From contig NZ_VLJP01000026.1 in the NCBI RefSeq assembly GCF_007829525.1, forward strand, positions 1 through 40,688: 40,688 nt of DNA. Direction: 5' to 3'. The stretch comes from Mesorhizobium sp. J18. Its GTDB lineage: Bacteria > Pseudomonadota > Alphaproteobacteria > Rhizobiales > Rhizobiaceae. A program made the position numbers and the translations under genes. A model generated the notes under the pieces. That model did no database searches, was not told where the DNA came from, and saw only the letters and a list, made by a program, of their open reading frames with translations. Below, piece by piece: positions 27,111-35,015 of this stretch (position 1 is the stretch's first letter; every line of letters starts with the position of its first letter).

Positions 27111-27818
27111 TCAGGCGCCGAATTCCGCTTCCACCGCGTCGGCGAACTCGGCGAGCGTGGCAAAATGGTAATCCGGCTTCGTCACCTCGCCGGGATGCGG
27201 CGTGCCGCCATAGCCCTCCTGGTGCATCCGCCGCTCGATCCAGCAGACTTTGTAACCGAGAGCGCGAGCGACGCCGATATCATGGTACTGGCTCTGCGCA
27301 ACGTGCAATATGTCTTCCTGGCGATAGCCGAAGGCGGATTGCCGCCCGAGATTATGCGAGAAGAAGCGCGGATCGGGCTTGGCACATTTGGCGTCATCCA
27401 TCGTGACGGCGTCATGAAAGGGGTTGCCCAGCCGGTGCGCGTAGGCGCTGAAGGCGACGCGGTCAGCATTCGTCATCGCCACGAGGCGAAAATGCCGGCG
27501 CAGCCTTTTAAGCGCCTCGGCGGAATCCTCGAATGCCGGCCAGCGCAGCACGGCGAGCTGGAAGGCGTCGGCAGAACCTTCGTCGGCGGGCAGGCTCAGC
27601 TTGCGCGCCACATGGAGATAGACATCCGCCATGACCTGGCTGGAACGGCCGGGATGCTCGACGCGCCCATCGAGATAGGGGGCGAAGAGATCATCATCGC
27701 TCAGTCCCTCGGCAGCCTTTCCGCCGATCGAACGGAACGCGTCGAGAATACCTTTCTCGAAATCGATGAGCGTTCCGACCACGTCGAATGTCAGAACCTT
27801 GAACTGCTTGAAGGACAT
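27111..27818 (-). CDS. HAD-superfamily type II hydrolase (haloacid dehalogenase-like)
   Basis: A 235-residue HAD hydrolase of the L-2-haloacid dehalogenase (type II) group. Motif I is LTFDVVGTLIDFEKG (Asp11 nucleophile). Unlike phosphatases it lacks the second motif-I Asp (DVVGT rather than DxDGT), which fits C-halogen or other carbon-centred hydrolysis. Motif II is AMTNADR, motif III Lys in KCAKPDPRFF, and HVAQSQYHDIGVARALGY is the family-typical C-terminal motif. Real dehalogenase activity is not established for most such genes; coupling to an amine oxidase suggests another role. ATG 27818 is chosen because the domain starts there. It is divergent from the LysR gene. Confidence 0.88.
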   Translation of the reverse strand: MSFKQFKVLTFDVVGTLIDFEKGILDAFRSIGGKAAEGLSDDDLFAPYLDGRVEHPGRSSQVMADVYLHVARKLSLPADEGSADAFQLAVLRWPAFEDSAEALKRLRRHFRLVAMTNADRVAFSAYAHRLGNPFHDAVTMDDAKCAKPDPRFFSHNLGRQSAFGYRQEDILHVAQSQYHDIGVARALGYKVCWIERRMHQEGYGGTPHPGEVTKPDYHFATLAEFADAVEAEFGA

Positions 27819-27915
27819 CCGGTCTGCCTCTTGTCTTTCATTGATCCGGCTCCCGAACCGCGGAAGCTTCGGCTCAATGAACAGGAGCCAGCGGACCGCC
27901 GCAATTCCACAAATG

Positions 27916-27932
27916 GTAACCTGGGAGGTTAC
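27916..27932. promoter_or_regulatory. Palindromic LysR-type operator candidate
   Basis: GTAACCT-GGG-AGGTTAC is a perfect 7-bp dyad. It is 8 nt before the start of the divergent LysR gene and 98 nt before the HAD gene start, a classic position for an autoregulated LysR site that also controls the divergent operon. Confidence 0.5.
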
Positions 27933-27940
27933 ATTTTGTA

Positions 27941-28903
27941 ATGGCACGGCTTCGCCACCTGCTTCCCTCGCTCAACGCGCTCGTCACCTTCGAGGCGGCG
28001 GTGCGCTGCGGCACCTTTGCACGCGCTGCGAACGAGCTCTGCGTTACCGGTCCGGCCGTCAGCCGGACGATCGGACGGCTGGAGGCGCACCTCGGTGTCG
28101 CCCTGTTCCATCGCACGAGCGCCGGCGCCGTCCTGACGGAGGAAGGAAGCGCACTCTTCTCCGGAATTTCGGCCAGTTTCGACGAGATCGAAAAGACATT
28201 GCTGAGGGTGCAGCAGGCGCGGCGCTCCGGCGTCCAGACTGTCGTATTGTCGGCTTCCTCGGCCTTCGCGACCCATTGGTTCATGCCACGGCTTGCCGAC
28301 TTCCAGGAACGATTCCCGAAGGTCGATATCCGCTTTCAGTTGATCAGCGGACCGCTCGGCGGATCCGTCAACGGCGTCGATATCGCCATGCGCTTCGACC
28401 ACGGCAGCGGCGTGCGCCATGTGGCGCGACCGCTCATGCCGGAACTGCTGGTGCCGATCCGCGCTCCGCATTTCCGCGGCGCGGAAGCGCCGGCCGGGGC
28501 CTTCATGCCCGCCGTCGACCGCATAATCAATCTCAGCAATGCGGAGCCTGACTGGTCCGGACTTTTCTCTGACGACACGCCCGATGGGAAGGCCGGAGGC
28601 CTGCAGTTTTCAGATTACACCGTCGTGGTCCAGGCGGCGCTGCTCGGGCAGGGGGTCGCGCTCGGCTGGCTGAACGTCGTCTCACACCTGCTGGCGCGCG
28701 GCGATCTGGTGCCCGTCGGGTCGATCATGAAGACAGGCCGGACATGCGAACTGGTTACGGCACGCAATCCGGAGCTGCCGGTCATTGTCGAGATCTGCGA
28801 TTGGATCGCGGCGGAATTCGCTGCCGATATGGAGCGCATCGCGGCATTGTATCCGGAACTCGGCATGCCTGAACCTCCACCTCAAGCAAACGCGCCGATC
28901 TGA
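27941..28903 (+). CDS. LysR-family regulator (GcvA-like)
   Basis: A 320-residue LysR regulator with the GcvA-type opening LRHLLPSLNALVTFEAAVR. The helix-turn-helix is FARAANELCVTGPAVSRTIG followed by RLEAHLGVALFHRTSAG. The effector domain begins near residue 95, and the C-terminal WIAAEFAADMERIA helix is also GcvA-like. It is divergent from the HAD/OrdL pair with a perfect palindrome in the shared 122-nt gap, and it is followed 13 nt later by the enolase-superfamily gene. It may therefore regulate both. GcvA-type proteins often respond to amino acids; the effector here is unknown. Confidence 0.92.
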   Translation: MARLRHLLPSLNALVTFEAAVRCGTFARAANELCVTGPAVSRTIGRLEAHLGVALFHRTSAGAVLTEEGSALFSGISASFDEIEKTLLRVQQARRSGVQTVVLSASSAFATHWFMPRLADFQERFPKVDIRFQLISGPLGGSVNGVDIAMRFDHGSGVRHVARPLMPELLVPIRAPHFRGAEAPAGAFMPAVDRIINLSNAEPDWSGLFSDDTPDGKAGGLQFSDYTVVVQAALLGQGVALGWLNVVSHLLARGDLVPVGSIMKTGRTCELVTARNPELPVIVEICDWIAAEFAADMERIAALYPELGMPEPPPQANAPI

Positions 28904-28916
28904 AACGAGGATGCCC

Positions 28917-30083
28917 ATGAGATTGAAGACTGCCAATGTCTATGTCGTCGAGAGTGGTGGCATCCGCCCGATACTGCTCGAGCTGGTGACCGATGAGGGC
29001 GTGATCGGACTGGGCGAGGCGGGTCTGGCCTACGGGCTCGGCGGATTGGCCGCCGCCGGTATGCTCAAGGAGATGATCGAGCGTTACCTTGTGGATGGCT
29101 GCGACCCCTTCCGGGTGGAGCGCCTGTGGACGGAAATCTACGATCACAGCTTCTGGACGAAAGGCGGCGGTCCTGTCCTCTTTTCAGCGATGAGCGCCAT
29201 TGAGCAAGCGCTGATCGATATCAAGGCCCGCGCACTCGGGGTTCCCGTCTATGAGCTGCTTGGCGGCCGGATGCGCGACGGTCTGCGCACTTACGCAAAC
29301 GGCTGGTATTTTGGCTGCATGTCCGATGGCGATTTGCCGAGGGCCGCGGAAGCCGCCGTGGCTGATGGGTATAAAGCCCTGAAATTCTATCCTTTTGCCA
29401 CCATCATGCCGGATGGCCGGTTGCGTCATCCAGCGCTGCGCGCCGCAAGCGAGCCGGAGCTTCTACGACGGGCCGTCGCGCGCGTTGCTGCAGTTCGTCA
29501 AGCAGCGGGACCGGATATCGAACTGATGCTCGATCTGTCCGCCGGGACCACTCCAGACGACACGATACGGTTTTGCCATGCGGTCGAGAAGTACGACATA
29601 ACCTATATCGAGGAACCGGCCGATCCGGGTGACATCGGGTCGCTTGTAAAGGTCGCCAGCGCCGTCTCCCAGAGGGTGGCCGTTGGCGAGCGCGTCTATA
29701 CCCGGTATGGCTTCCGCGACATTCTGGAAACGCGCGCCGTTGACATTCTTCAACCGGATATCAGCAATACCGGCGGCCTTCTGGAGGCCTGCAAGATCGC
29801 GGCCATGGCGGAAGCCTACAGCCTCAAGGTGCAGCCGCATATCTGCGCCAGCGCATTGTCTACGGCAGTCGGCATGCATTTCAGCGCCTCGATTCCAAAC
29901 TTCTATATCCAGGAGCATTTCCCTTATTGGGACCGCATTCCCGGTCACAGGGAAATTCTCGAAGATCCGATCGAGCCTACCGTGAAGAACGGCGTCATAC
30001 CTATCCGTGATAGTCCCGGCTTCGGAGTGATGCTCAGAAAAGAAGCTCTGCAAGACAGCCTATATGCTGCAACCGAGCTTTGA
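28917..30083 (+). CDS. Enolase-superfamily dehydratase/racemase (mandelate racemase type)
   Basis: A 388-residue enolase-superfamily enzyme. The N-terminal capping domain (residues 1-125) is followed by a barrel with Mg2+ ligands Asp206 (ELMLDLSAG), Glu232 (YIEEP) and Glu258 (AVGERVYTR), general base His308 (KVQPHIC) and Lys156 (ALKFYPF). The C-terminal GMHFSASIPNFYIQEHFPYW resembles galactonate/sugar-acid dehydratases. It abstracts the alpha-proton of a carboxylate; the substrate could be a sugar acid or an amino-acid-derived acid. The lysine bases of the betaine-epimerase branch are not obvious. ATG 28917 has GAGG at ideal spacing; ATG 28911 is an alternative. It is probably co-transcribed with the LysR gene. 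Confidence 0.9.
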   Translation: MRLKTANVYVVESGGIRPILLELVTDEGVIGLGEAGLAYGLGGLAAAGMLKEMIERYLVDGCDPFRVERLWTEIYDHSFWTKGGGPVLFSAMSAIEQALIDIKARALGVPVYELLGGRMRDGLRTYANGWYFGCMSDGDLPRAAEAAVADGYKALKFYPFATIMPDGRLRHPALRAASEPELLRRAVARVAAVRQAAGPDIELMLDLSAGTTPDDTIRFCHAVEKYDITYIEEPADPGDIGSLVKVASAVSQRVAVGERVYTRYGFRDILETRAVDILQPDISNTGGLLEACKIAAMAEAYSLKVQPHICASALSTAVGMHFSASIPNFYIQEHFPYWDRIPGHREILEDPIEPTVKNGVIPIRDSPGFGVMLRKEALQDSLYAATEL

Positions 30084-30109
30084 ATGCTGCTTCAGCAGCG
30101 TCTGCACCC

Positions 30110-30147
30110 AAAAAAGAGACGGCCGCGATGAGGATCGCGGCCGTCTC
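30110..30147 (-). terminator. Strong intrinsic terminator of iorAB
   Basis: GAGACGGCCGCGAT and ATCGCGGCCGTCTC (30116-30147) are perfect 14-base arms around a GAGG loop. On the minus strand the stem is followed by six T residues (30115-30110), the textbook Rho-independent form, 17 nt after the iorB stop. It probably also serves the convergent enolase-superfamily gene as a hairpin without a T-run. Confidence 0.88.
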
Positions 30148-30163
30148 GTGTGATGTCTGCTGA

Positions 30164-32362
30164 TCAGGCTGACAGATTCGTGGTGATTGGCAGCTTCCGG
30201 ACCGTCTTGCCGGTCGCAGCGCGTAGCGCATTGGCGACGGCCGGGCCGATCGGCGGAACGCCCGGCTCACCGACGCCCGTGGGCGGTTCCTGCGACGGCA
30301 CGATATGGACCTCGACTTGCGGCATCTGGTCGATCCGAAGCGGCGTGTAGGTATCGTAGTTCTCCTGGTCCACGACCCCTTCCGTGAGGGTGAGCTCCTC
30401 CTGCAGGATAGCGCCGAGACCAAAGCCTATGCCGCCTTCCATCTGGGCGCGGATCTGATCGGGGTTGATCGCGGTGCCGCAATCCACGGCGCATACGACC
30501 CGATCGACCTTGAAGTCGTTGTCGCCATTATAGGTGATCTCGACCACCTCGGCGACATAGGTCGAGAAGCTTTCATGCAGGGCCACGCCGCGGAAACGGC
30601 CTTCAGGCAGGGGCGTTCCCCAGCCGGCCTTCTCGGCCGCCAGCCGCAGGACCCCCGCGTGACGCGGATGGTCGCCGAGCATTGAAAGGCGGAACTCGAC
30701 CGGATCACGGTTTGCGGCTGCCGCCAGTTCGTCGATCAAGGTTTCCATGACATAGGCCGTGTGGGTAGAGCCCACCGAACGCCACCACAGAACAGGGATC
30801 TTCACATCCGTCGTCGTCAGATCGACTTTCAGGTTCGGGATCGCGTAAGGCAGGTTCGCCGCACCTTCCACGGAAGTCGGGTCGATGCCGTCCTTGATCA
30901 TCGCGGCCATGGCGGAGCCTGCCATGATCGACTGGCCTACGATGTGGTCATACAGGCCGACGATATTGCCATCCTTGTCGAGGCCGGCCTTCACCGCATG
31001 CACATAGGCGGGACGGTAGCGCCCGCCGCGCATGTCGTTCTCGCGGGTCCATTGCACCTTTACCGGCTTGCCGGGGCCGAGCGCGCGCGCCGCCGCCACG
31101 GCTTCGACAATGAGGTCGGCATCCGAAACCGCGCGGCGGCCGAAGCTGCCGCCGGTCTTCATCACATGCAGCCTGACCTTGTCCGGCGTCGTGCCGCCGA
31201 CCTCGGCGGCGACCATCTGATAGAGATCGGGCATCTGGTGTCCGCCCCAGACATCGATCGTGCCGTCCTCGTTGATGCGGGCGGCCGCATTGAGCGGTTC
31301 TATGGAGGCGTGAGCGAGATAGGGAAACTCGTAATGGCCCTCGATTATTTTTTCCGCATTGGCGAGCGCGCCGGCGGCATCTCCGTCATTGCGCGCCGTG
31401 GCGGCAGCCGGTCCGTCGGCAATCCTGTTGTACTCGGCCATGATCTCGGCCGAGCCGCGCTTTTCAGCCTTGTCCTCGTTCCATGTCACTTCCACAAGGT
31501 CGCGGCCCTTGAGCGCGGTCCACATGTCCTTGCCGATCACGGCAATGCCGCGGGGCGTCTGGACGACGTCCACAATCCCGTCGAGCGCCTTCGCCTTGTC
31601 GGCGTCGAAGCTTGCCACCTCGGCGCCGAATTTCGGCGGATGGATCATCACGGCAGTGCTGAGCCCGTCCATCTTGAGGTCGATCGTGTAGGCCTGCGTA
31701 CCGTTCGTCTTGCCGGACGAATCGTAACGCTTCAACGAGTCCGAGCCGATCTGGGTCCACTCGTCGCGTGGCTTCAGCGGCACGTCCCCGGGCACCGGCA
31801 TTCCTGCCGCGGCCTCGGCGAGATCGCCGAAGGCAGCGCTTTGGCCGGATGGATGCGAAACGACGCCCTTGGCCACGGTGATCTCGGCTTCCGGCACGTC
31901 CCACGTCCTGGCGGCCGCGGCTATCAGCATCGCGCGGGCCGCCGCACCCGCCTTGCGGTAGCGCTCCCAGGAGGAGGTCATGGAGGTGGAGCCGCCGGTT
32001 CCCTGCATGGCGCCGCCCCAGGCGAGGTTGCCGTAAAGGGCGGTATTGCCGGAGGCGCCGATCACATCGACCTGCGCCCAATCACCGTCGAGCTCCTCCA
32101 TGACCAGGGTGGCGATGCCGAAATAGGAGCCCTGGCCCATTTCGAATTGCGATGAATGGACCAATATCCGGTTGTCCGGTGTGATCTCGACATAGGCCTG
32201 GAACGGGTTGGCGGCGTCCTTCTGGTCCGACTGGGCATGCGCCGGAGCCATCGGAAGCATGGTATAGCCGACTACGAGGCCCGCGGCCGTGGCGGCCGTG
32301 CCGAGGAGAAACTGGCGCCGCGTGGGCTGCAAGGTGCTTTCCTTGAAACGAAATAGCAGCAT
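30164..32362 (-). CDS. iorB: Molybdenum hydroxylase large subunit, isoquinoline 1-oxidoreductase beta type
   Basis: A 732-residue molybdopterin-binding subunit of the xanthine dehydrogenase family, IorB subgroup. A Tat-type signal is present (PTRRQFLLGTAATAAGL, then APAHAQ), so the enzyme is exported folded with its cofactor. The domain GHYEFPYLAHASIEPLNAA is the family substrate-channel motif. GVGEPGVPPIGPAVANAL near the C-terminus carries the catalytic Glu699. It hydroxylates an N-heterocycle or aldehyde-like substrate at a carbon next to the heteroatom; the actual substrate is unknown. It follows the Fe-S subunit gene after 3 nt. No cytochrome, XdhC-like chaperone or FAD subunit gene adjoins, so partners must be encoded elsewhere. 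Confidence 0.94.
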   Translation of the reverse strand: MLLFRFKESTLQPTRRQFLLGTAATAAGLVVGYTMLPMAPAHAQSDQKDAANPFQAYVEITPDNRILVHSSQFEMGQGSYFGIATLVMEELDGDWAQVDVIGASGNTALYGNLAWGGAMQGTGGSTSMTSSWERYRKAGAAARAMLIAAAARTWDVPEAEITVAKGVVSHPSGQSAAFGDLAEAAAGMPVPGDVPLKPRDEWTQIGSDSLKRYDSSGKTNGTQAYTIDLKMDGLSTAVMIHPPKFGAEVASFDADKAKALDGIVDVVQTPRGIAVIGKDMWTALKGRDLVEVTWNEDKAEKRGSAEIMAEYNRIADGPAAATARNDGDAAGALANAEKIIEGHYEFPYLAHASIEPLNAAARINEDGTIDVWGGHQMPDLYQMVAAEVGGTTPDKVRLHVMKTGGSFGRRAVSDADLIVEAVAAARALGPGKPVKVQWTRENDMRGGRYRPAYVHAVKAGLDKDGNIVGLYDHIVGQSIMAGSAMAAMIKDGIDPTSVEGAANLPYAIPNLKVDLTTTDVKIPVLWWRSVGSTHTAYVMETLIDELAAAANRDPVEFRLSMLGDHPRHAGVLRLAAEKAGWGTPLPEGRFRGVALHESFSTYVAEVVEITYNGDNDFKVDRVVCAVDCGTAINPDQIRAQMEGGIGFGLGAILQEELTLTEGVVDQENYDTYTPLRIDQMPQVEVHIVPSQEPPTGVGEPGVPPIGPAVANALRAATGKTVRKLPITTNLSA

Positions 32363-32365
32363 GGC

Positions 32366-32824
32366 TCAGATCTCCAGCTGGTGGGCGGCCTCGTGGATAG
32401 CCGCGCGGATGCGATGATAGGTTGCGCAGCGGCACAGATTGCCGCTCATGGCCGCATCGATGTCTTCGTCCGTTGGCTTCGGCGTCTCCGTCAGAAGGGC
32501 CACGGCCGACATGATCTGTCCCGACTGGCAATAGCCGCACTGGGGAACGTCCAAATCCGCCCATACGGCCTGCACCGTTTCTCCGACCTTGCCGGAAACG
32601 CCCTCGATCGTGGTCACAGAGGCGCCTTCGATGTCGCCTATTGCGGTCTGGCACGAGCGCGTCGCAATGCCGTCCACATGAACGGTGCAGGCGCCGCATT
32701 GGGCGAGCCCGCAGCCGAACTTCGTTCCGGTAAGCCCGATGACGTCGCGGAGCGCCCAGAGCAGCGGCATCTCCGGATCGACATCGAGCGTTCGCGCTTC
32801 GCCATTGAGGGTGAAAGCGACCAT
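32366..32824 (-). CDS. iorA: 2Fe-2S subunit of molybdenum hydroxylase
   Basis: A 152-residue electron-transfer subunit. The N-terminal plant-type 2Fe-2S domain has [20 protein letters not shown] with a later Cys (ATRSC). The C-terminal helical domain binds the second cluster through [12 protein letters not shown] and [15 protein letters not shown]. It has no signal peptide, as usual; it is carried across the membrane with the Tat-tagged IorB. ATG 32824 follows AAGGAG and starts the conserved sequence ([12 protein letters not shown]); the frame continues upstream without similarity. It is the first gene of the two-gene operon. Confidence 0.94.
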   Translation of the reverse strand: MVAFTLNGEARTLDVDPEMPLLWALRDVIGLTGTKFGCGLAQCGACTVHVDGIATRSCQTAIGDIEGASVTTIEGVSGKVGETVQAVWADLDVPQCGYCQSGQIMSAVALLTETPKPTDEDIDAAMSGNLCRCATYHRIRAAIHEAAHQLEI

Positions 32825-32909
32825 GGCTTGCTCTCCTTGTCTTGAGCTGGCTATAGCGTTGCGCCTCCTCCGGCGGGGTGCCGGAGTCTTTGTCGAACGC
32901 AGCAGACGC

Positions 32910-32938
32910 AGATTAGGGGCGCCTCGCCTGGGCAACAA
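32910..32938 (-). promoter_or_regulatory. Candidate promoter of iorAB
   Basis: On the minus strand TTGTTG (32938-32933) is followed after 17 nt by TAATCT (32915-32910), a moderate sigma-70 match 86 nt upstream of the iorA start. The rest of the 358-nt gap (32825-33182) contains no gene but holds the structured element at 33014-33176. Confidence 0.3.
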
Positions 32939-33013
32939 CCGGATAGACGGCAAATCGCGAGATCGTGAAGTGGAGCGGCGATGATGAGAGCGCTTTTAGC
33001 AGCAGCGCCGTTC

Positions 33014-33176
33014 TTTGGGGCGAGATGATCCCGTCTGAGTTCATCTCGCCTCAAAACAAGCTCTTCAGGGGCTTGCGAGTGCCGAGGCCAGGTGTGCAGT
33101 ACCGATGGGTGGCTTTCGCTCCAACGGAACCGAAGGCCGGTCCCATCGGCAGAAACAATAGGATTCCCCGAAGGGG
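33014..33176. ncRNA. Highly structured intergenic element, candidate sRNA or palindromic repeat
   Basis: Four hairpins follow one another. H1 (33014-33055) has a 15-bp stem (one G-U) built on GGCGAGATGA / TCATCTCGCC. H2 (33057-33075) is CAAGC/GCTTG. H3 (33102-33149) has CCGATGGG/CCCATCGG outside GGCTTTCG/CGAAGGCC with an asymmetric internal loop, 16 pairs in total. H4 (33166-33176) is CCCC-GAA-GGGG, which on the minus strand has a TTCG-type loop. The strand is undetermined. It could be a trans-acting sRNA, the 3' end structure of the upstream minus-strand operon, or a rhizobial palindromic intergenic repeat (RIME-like). I cannot match it to a named family. Confidence 0.4.
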
Positions 33177-33182
33177 CACCGC

Positions 33183-34112
33183 TCAGGCGGCGGCAGCTTT
33201 CCGAAGGATGCGAGCCTTGGCGGCGAGCTCCTTGGTCGCGTCCACCGTTTCCTGGGCGGCATACCAGTAGCGCGGCTTGAGTTCGATATTGAAGAGAACG
33301 CCTTCGGGAAACTCGCATTCGGCCATCAGCGTGTCCCAGGGAATATCGCCCCAGCCGACCGGCAGGTGCAAGTCGCCATGGCCGTAGGCGACGCGCTCGC
33401 CGTCCGTGAACATCCAGATGTCGTCCTGCCGGCCGAAGCTGTCATGGACATGCAGATGGCGTGAGTACGGAGCCAGCGCCTTGACCTCCTGGACGAAATC
33501 GTCGCGGCGGCCGTCGAAGTCGAGCTTCTGATAGGCATGGCTGAAATCCAGCGTTGCTACCACGTTCGGATGCGCGATGGCGGCAAGCTCGGCGGCGAGC
33601 CGCGTCGGGGACGAGGCATGGACCGCACCCTTGTAGCCACCGAACAGGGTTTCGACGCAAAGGAAGAGATTCAGCTGCTTTGCGACATCCCCGGCCTTCG
33701 AAAGCCATTCGCGCTGCCGGTCATAGGCTGCCTCGATGCCGTCACCCTGCTGAACGGGGATCAGACCGGAATGGATAACGTAATTCTCGGCGCCGACCTC
33801 CGCCGCCACTTCAAGCGAGGCGGCCAGCACCTCCATATGGCGCGGCAGGCGGTAGGCTTCATCCATGAAATTGATGGCGAGCGGTCCGTGGACCGAATAG
33901 ATCACGTTACGCCCGGTACAGGCCCTCTTCAGCGCCTCGAGTTGCGGACGGCGGATTTTCCCGCCGACGACGATGTCCATGTCGTAGGTCGGCAGTTCGA
34001 TCGCTTCGACGCCGAGTTCCTGGATCATGTCGAGTTCCTCGGCGAAATCGCTGAGATCGTCCTTCCGCTTGTGGGCGGAGATGCCGGTTCCTGCGGCGCC
34101 ATTGGGGAGCAT
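33183..34112 (-). CDS. Sugar-phosphate isomerase/epimerase-like TIM-barrel protein
   Basis: A 309-residue xylose-isomerase-like TIM barrel (AP_endonuc_2 family). Metal-binding residues fall at the expected strand ends: YSVHGPLA, YVIHSGLI, CVETLFGG, LDFSHAY, HLHVHDSFG, GHGDLHLPVGWGDI and FNIELKPRY. Members isomerise, epimerise or otherwise process sugars, inositols and sugar phosphates, and the fold is shared with endonuclease IV, which cuts phosphodiesters. It is the last gene of the Opp-type operon, 30 nt after the permease gene, so it probably acts on the imported compound. The ATG at 34112 follows AAAGGACC. The substrate is unknown; the Pho box upstream of the operon hints at a phosphorus-containing compound (inference). 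Confidence 0.88.
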   Translation of the reverse strand: MLPNGAAGTGISAHKRKDDLSDFAEELDMIQELGVEAIELPTYDMDIVVGGKIRRPQLEALKRACTGRNVIYSVHGPLAINFMDEAYRLPRHMEVLAASLEVAAEVGAENYVIHSGLIPVQQGDGIEAAYDRQREWLSKAGDVAKQLNLFLCVETLFGGYKGAVHASSPTRLAAELAAIAHPNVVATLDFSHAYQKLDFDGRRDDFVQEVKALAPYSRHLHVHDSFGRQDDIWMFTDGERVAYGHGDLHLPVGWGDIPWDTLMAECEFPEGVLFNIELKPRYWYAAQETVDATKELAAKARILRKAAAA

Positions 34113-34142
34113 GTCGTGGTCCTTTCTGAGTTTGGTATCGTG

Positions 34143-35015
34143 TCAGGTCAGCGTCGGGTCGAGCCGGTCGCGCAGCCAGTCGCCCACTACGCTGACCGCC
34201 AGCGTGGTGAACATGATGACGAAGGCCGGCGCGAGCATGATCCATGGGGCGTTGGTCAGGTATTCGCGGCCATAGCCGACCATATTGCCGAGGCTTGTCA
34301 TCGGTGGCTGTACGCCGAGCCCGAGGAAGGAGAGGCTGCTTTCCAGGAGAATGATCTCGGGAAAGACAAGCGTCATGGAGACGATCAGGGTCGAGGCGAT
34401 GTTCGGTAATATATGCTTGAGATAGATGCGTGCGGGGCTCGCTCCGATCTGCGCCACCGCCGCTGCATAGCCCTGCGCGCTGGCAGAAATCGCCAGGCCG
34501 CGCGCTATGCGGGCATAGCGCTCCCAGCCATAGAAGCCCATGAGGCACACCAGCAACAGAAGCGAATTGCCGAAGAAGGCGAGGACCGCCAGAGAAAGGA
34601 TCAGGAACGGCAAAGCCGCCTGAAAGTCCGCCAGCATGAGCACCAGTTGTTCGACGAATCCGCGGAAATGGGCGGCCAGGAAGCCCAGCAGAGTCCCGAA
34701 GAACGCTGAAATCAACGACGCGCCGAAAGCGATCAGGAGCGAGACGCGGATCGATTCGATCAGCCGCGAAAGAACATCCCTGCCGAGTTCGTCGGTGCCG
34801 AGCAAGTGCGCGGGGTTGCCGATCCGGGCAAGCCTGTTGCCGAGATCCATGGAGGTGATGCCGTAGGGCCGGATCACATCCGCGAAAATAGCGATGCCAA
34901 CCATCGCCACGAGCCAGAAGATGGCAATATAGACGGAGACGGGAATGCCCTTGCCGCCGCTTCCATCTTCCCGGGAGCGAACCGCCTTCTCGGCGGGAAG
35001 CGTGGCGTCCGTCAT
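34143..35015 (-). CDS. Opp/Dpp-type ABC permease, C subunit
   Basis: A 290-residue inner-membrane permease of the OppC/DppC type. After a short cytosolic N-terminus, helix 1 is SVYIAIFWLVAMVGIAIFA. The signature HLLGTDELGRDVLSRLIES follows, and the EAA loop is QGYAAAVAQIGASPARIYLK. The C-terminus SVVGDWLRDRLDPTLT is family-typical. Its ATG overlaps the stop of the B-type permease (35012-35015). It shares the operon with two ATPases, a binding protein and the TIM-barrel gene. Confidence 0.94.
   Translation of the reverse strand: MTDATLPAEKAVRSREDGSGGKGIPVSVYIAIFWLVAMVGIAIFADVIRPYGITSMDLGNRLARIGNPAHLLGTDELGRDVLSRLIESIRVSLLIAFGASLISAFFGTLLGFLAAHFRGFVEQLVLMLADFQAALPFLILSLAVLAFFGNSLLLLVCLMGFYGWERYARIARGLAISASAQGYAAAVAQIGASPARIYLKHILPNIASTLIVSMTLVFPEIILLESSLSFLGLGVQPPMTSLGNMVGYGREYLTNAPWIMLAPAFVIMFTTLAVSVVGDWLRDRLDPTLT

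Noticed and set aside
27111-27818. Firm call as a true haloacid dehalogenase
   Set aside because: Family-level motifs are present, but most genomic members are untested and the amine-oxidase context points elsewhere.
28917-30083. Hydroxyproline-betaine epimerase assignment for the enolase-superfamily gene
   Set aside because: The visible base is His308 and the C-terminal motifs are of sugar-acid dehydratase type, not the two-lysine epimerase type; nearby StcD-like gene alone is not enough.
33166-33176. CCCC-GAA-GGGG hairpin alone as terminator of the Opp-type operon
   Set aside because: Only four base pairs and no T-run on the minus strand; treated as part of the larger structured element.
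33014-33176. 6S RNA, tmRNA or a known riboswitch in the structured gap
   Set aside because: None of the conserved sequence blocks of those RNAs could be recognised, so no family name is given.
32851-33318. 155-codon minus-strand frame across the structured gap upstream of iorA
   Set aside because: No domain or ribosome binding site, and it runs through the hairpin array; the RNA/repeat explanation fits better.
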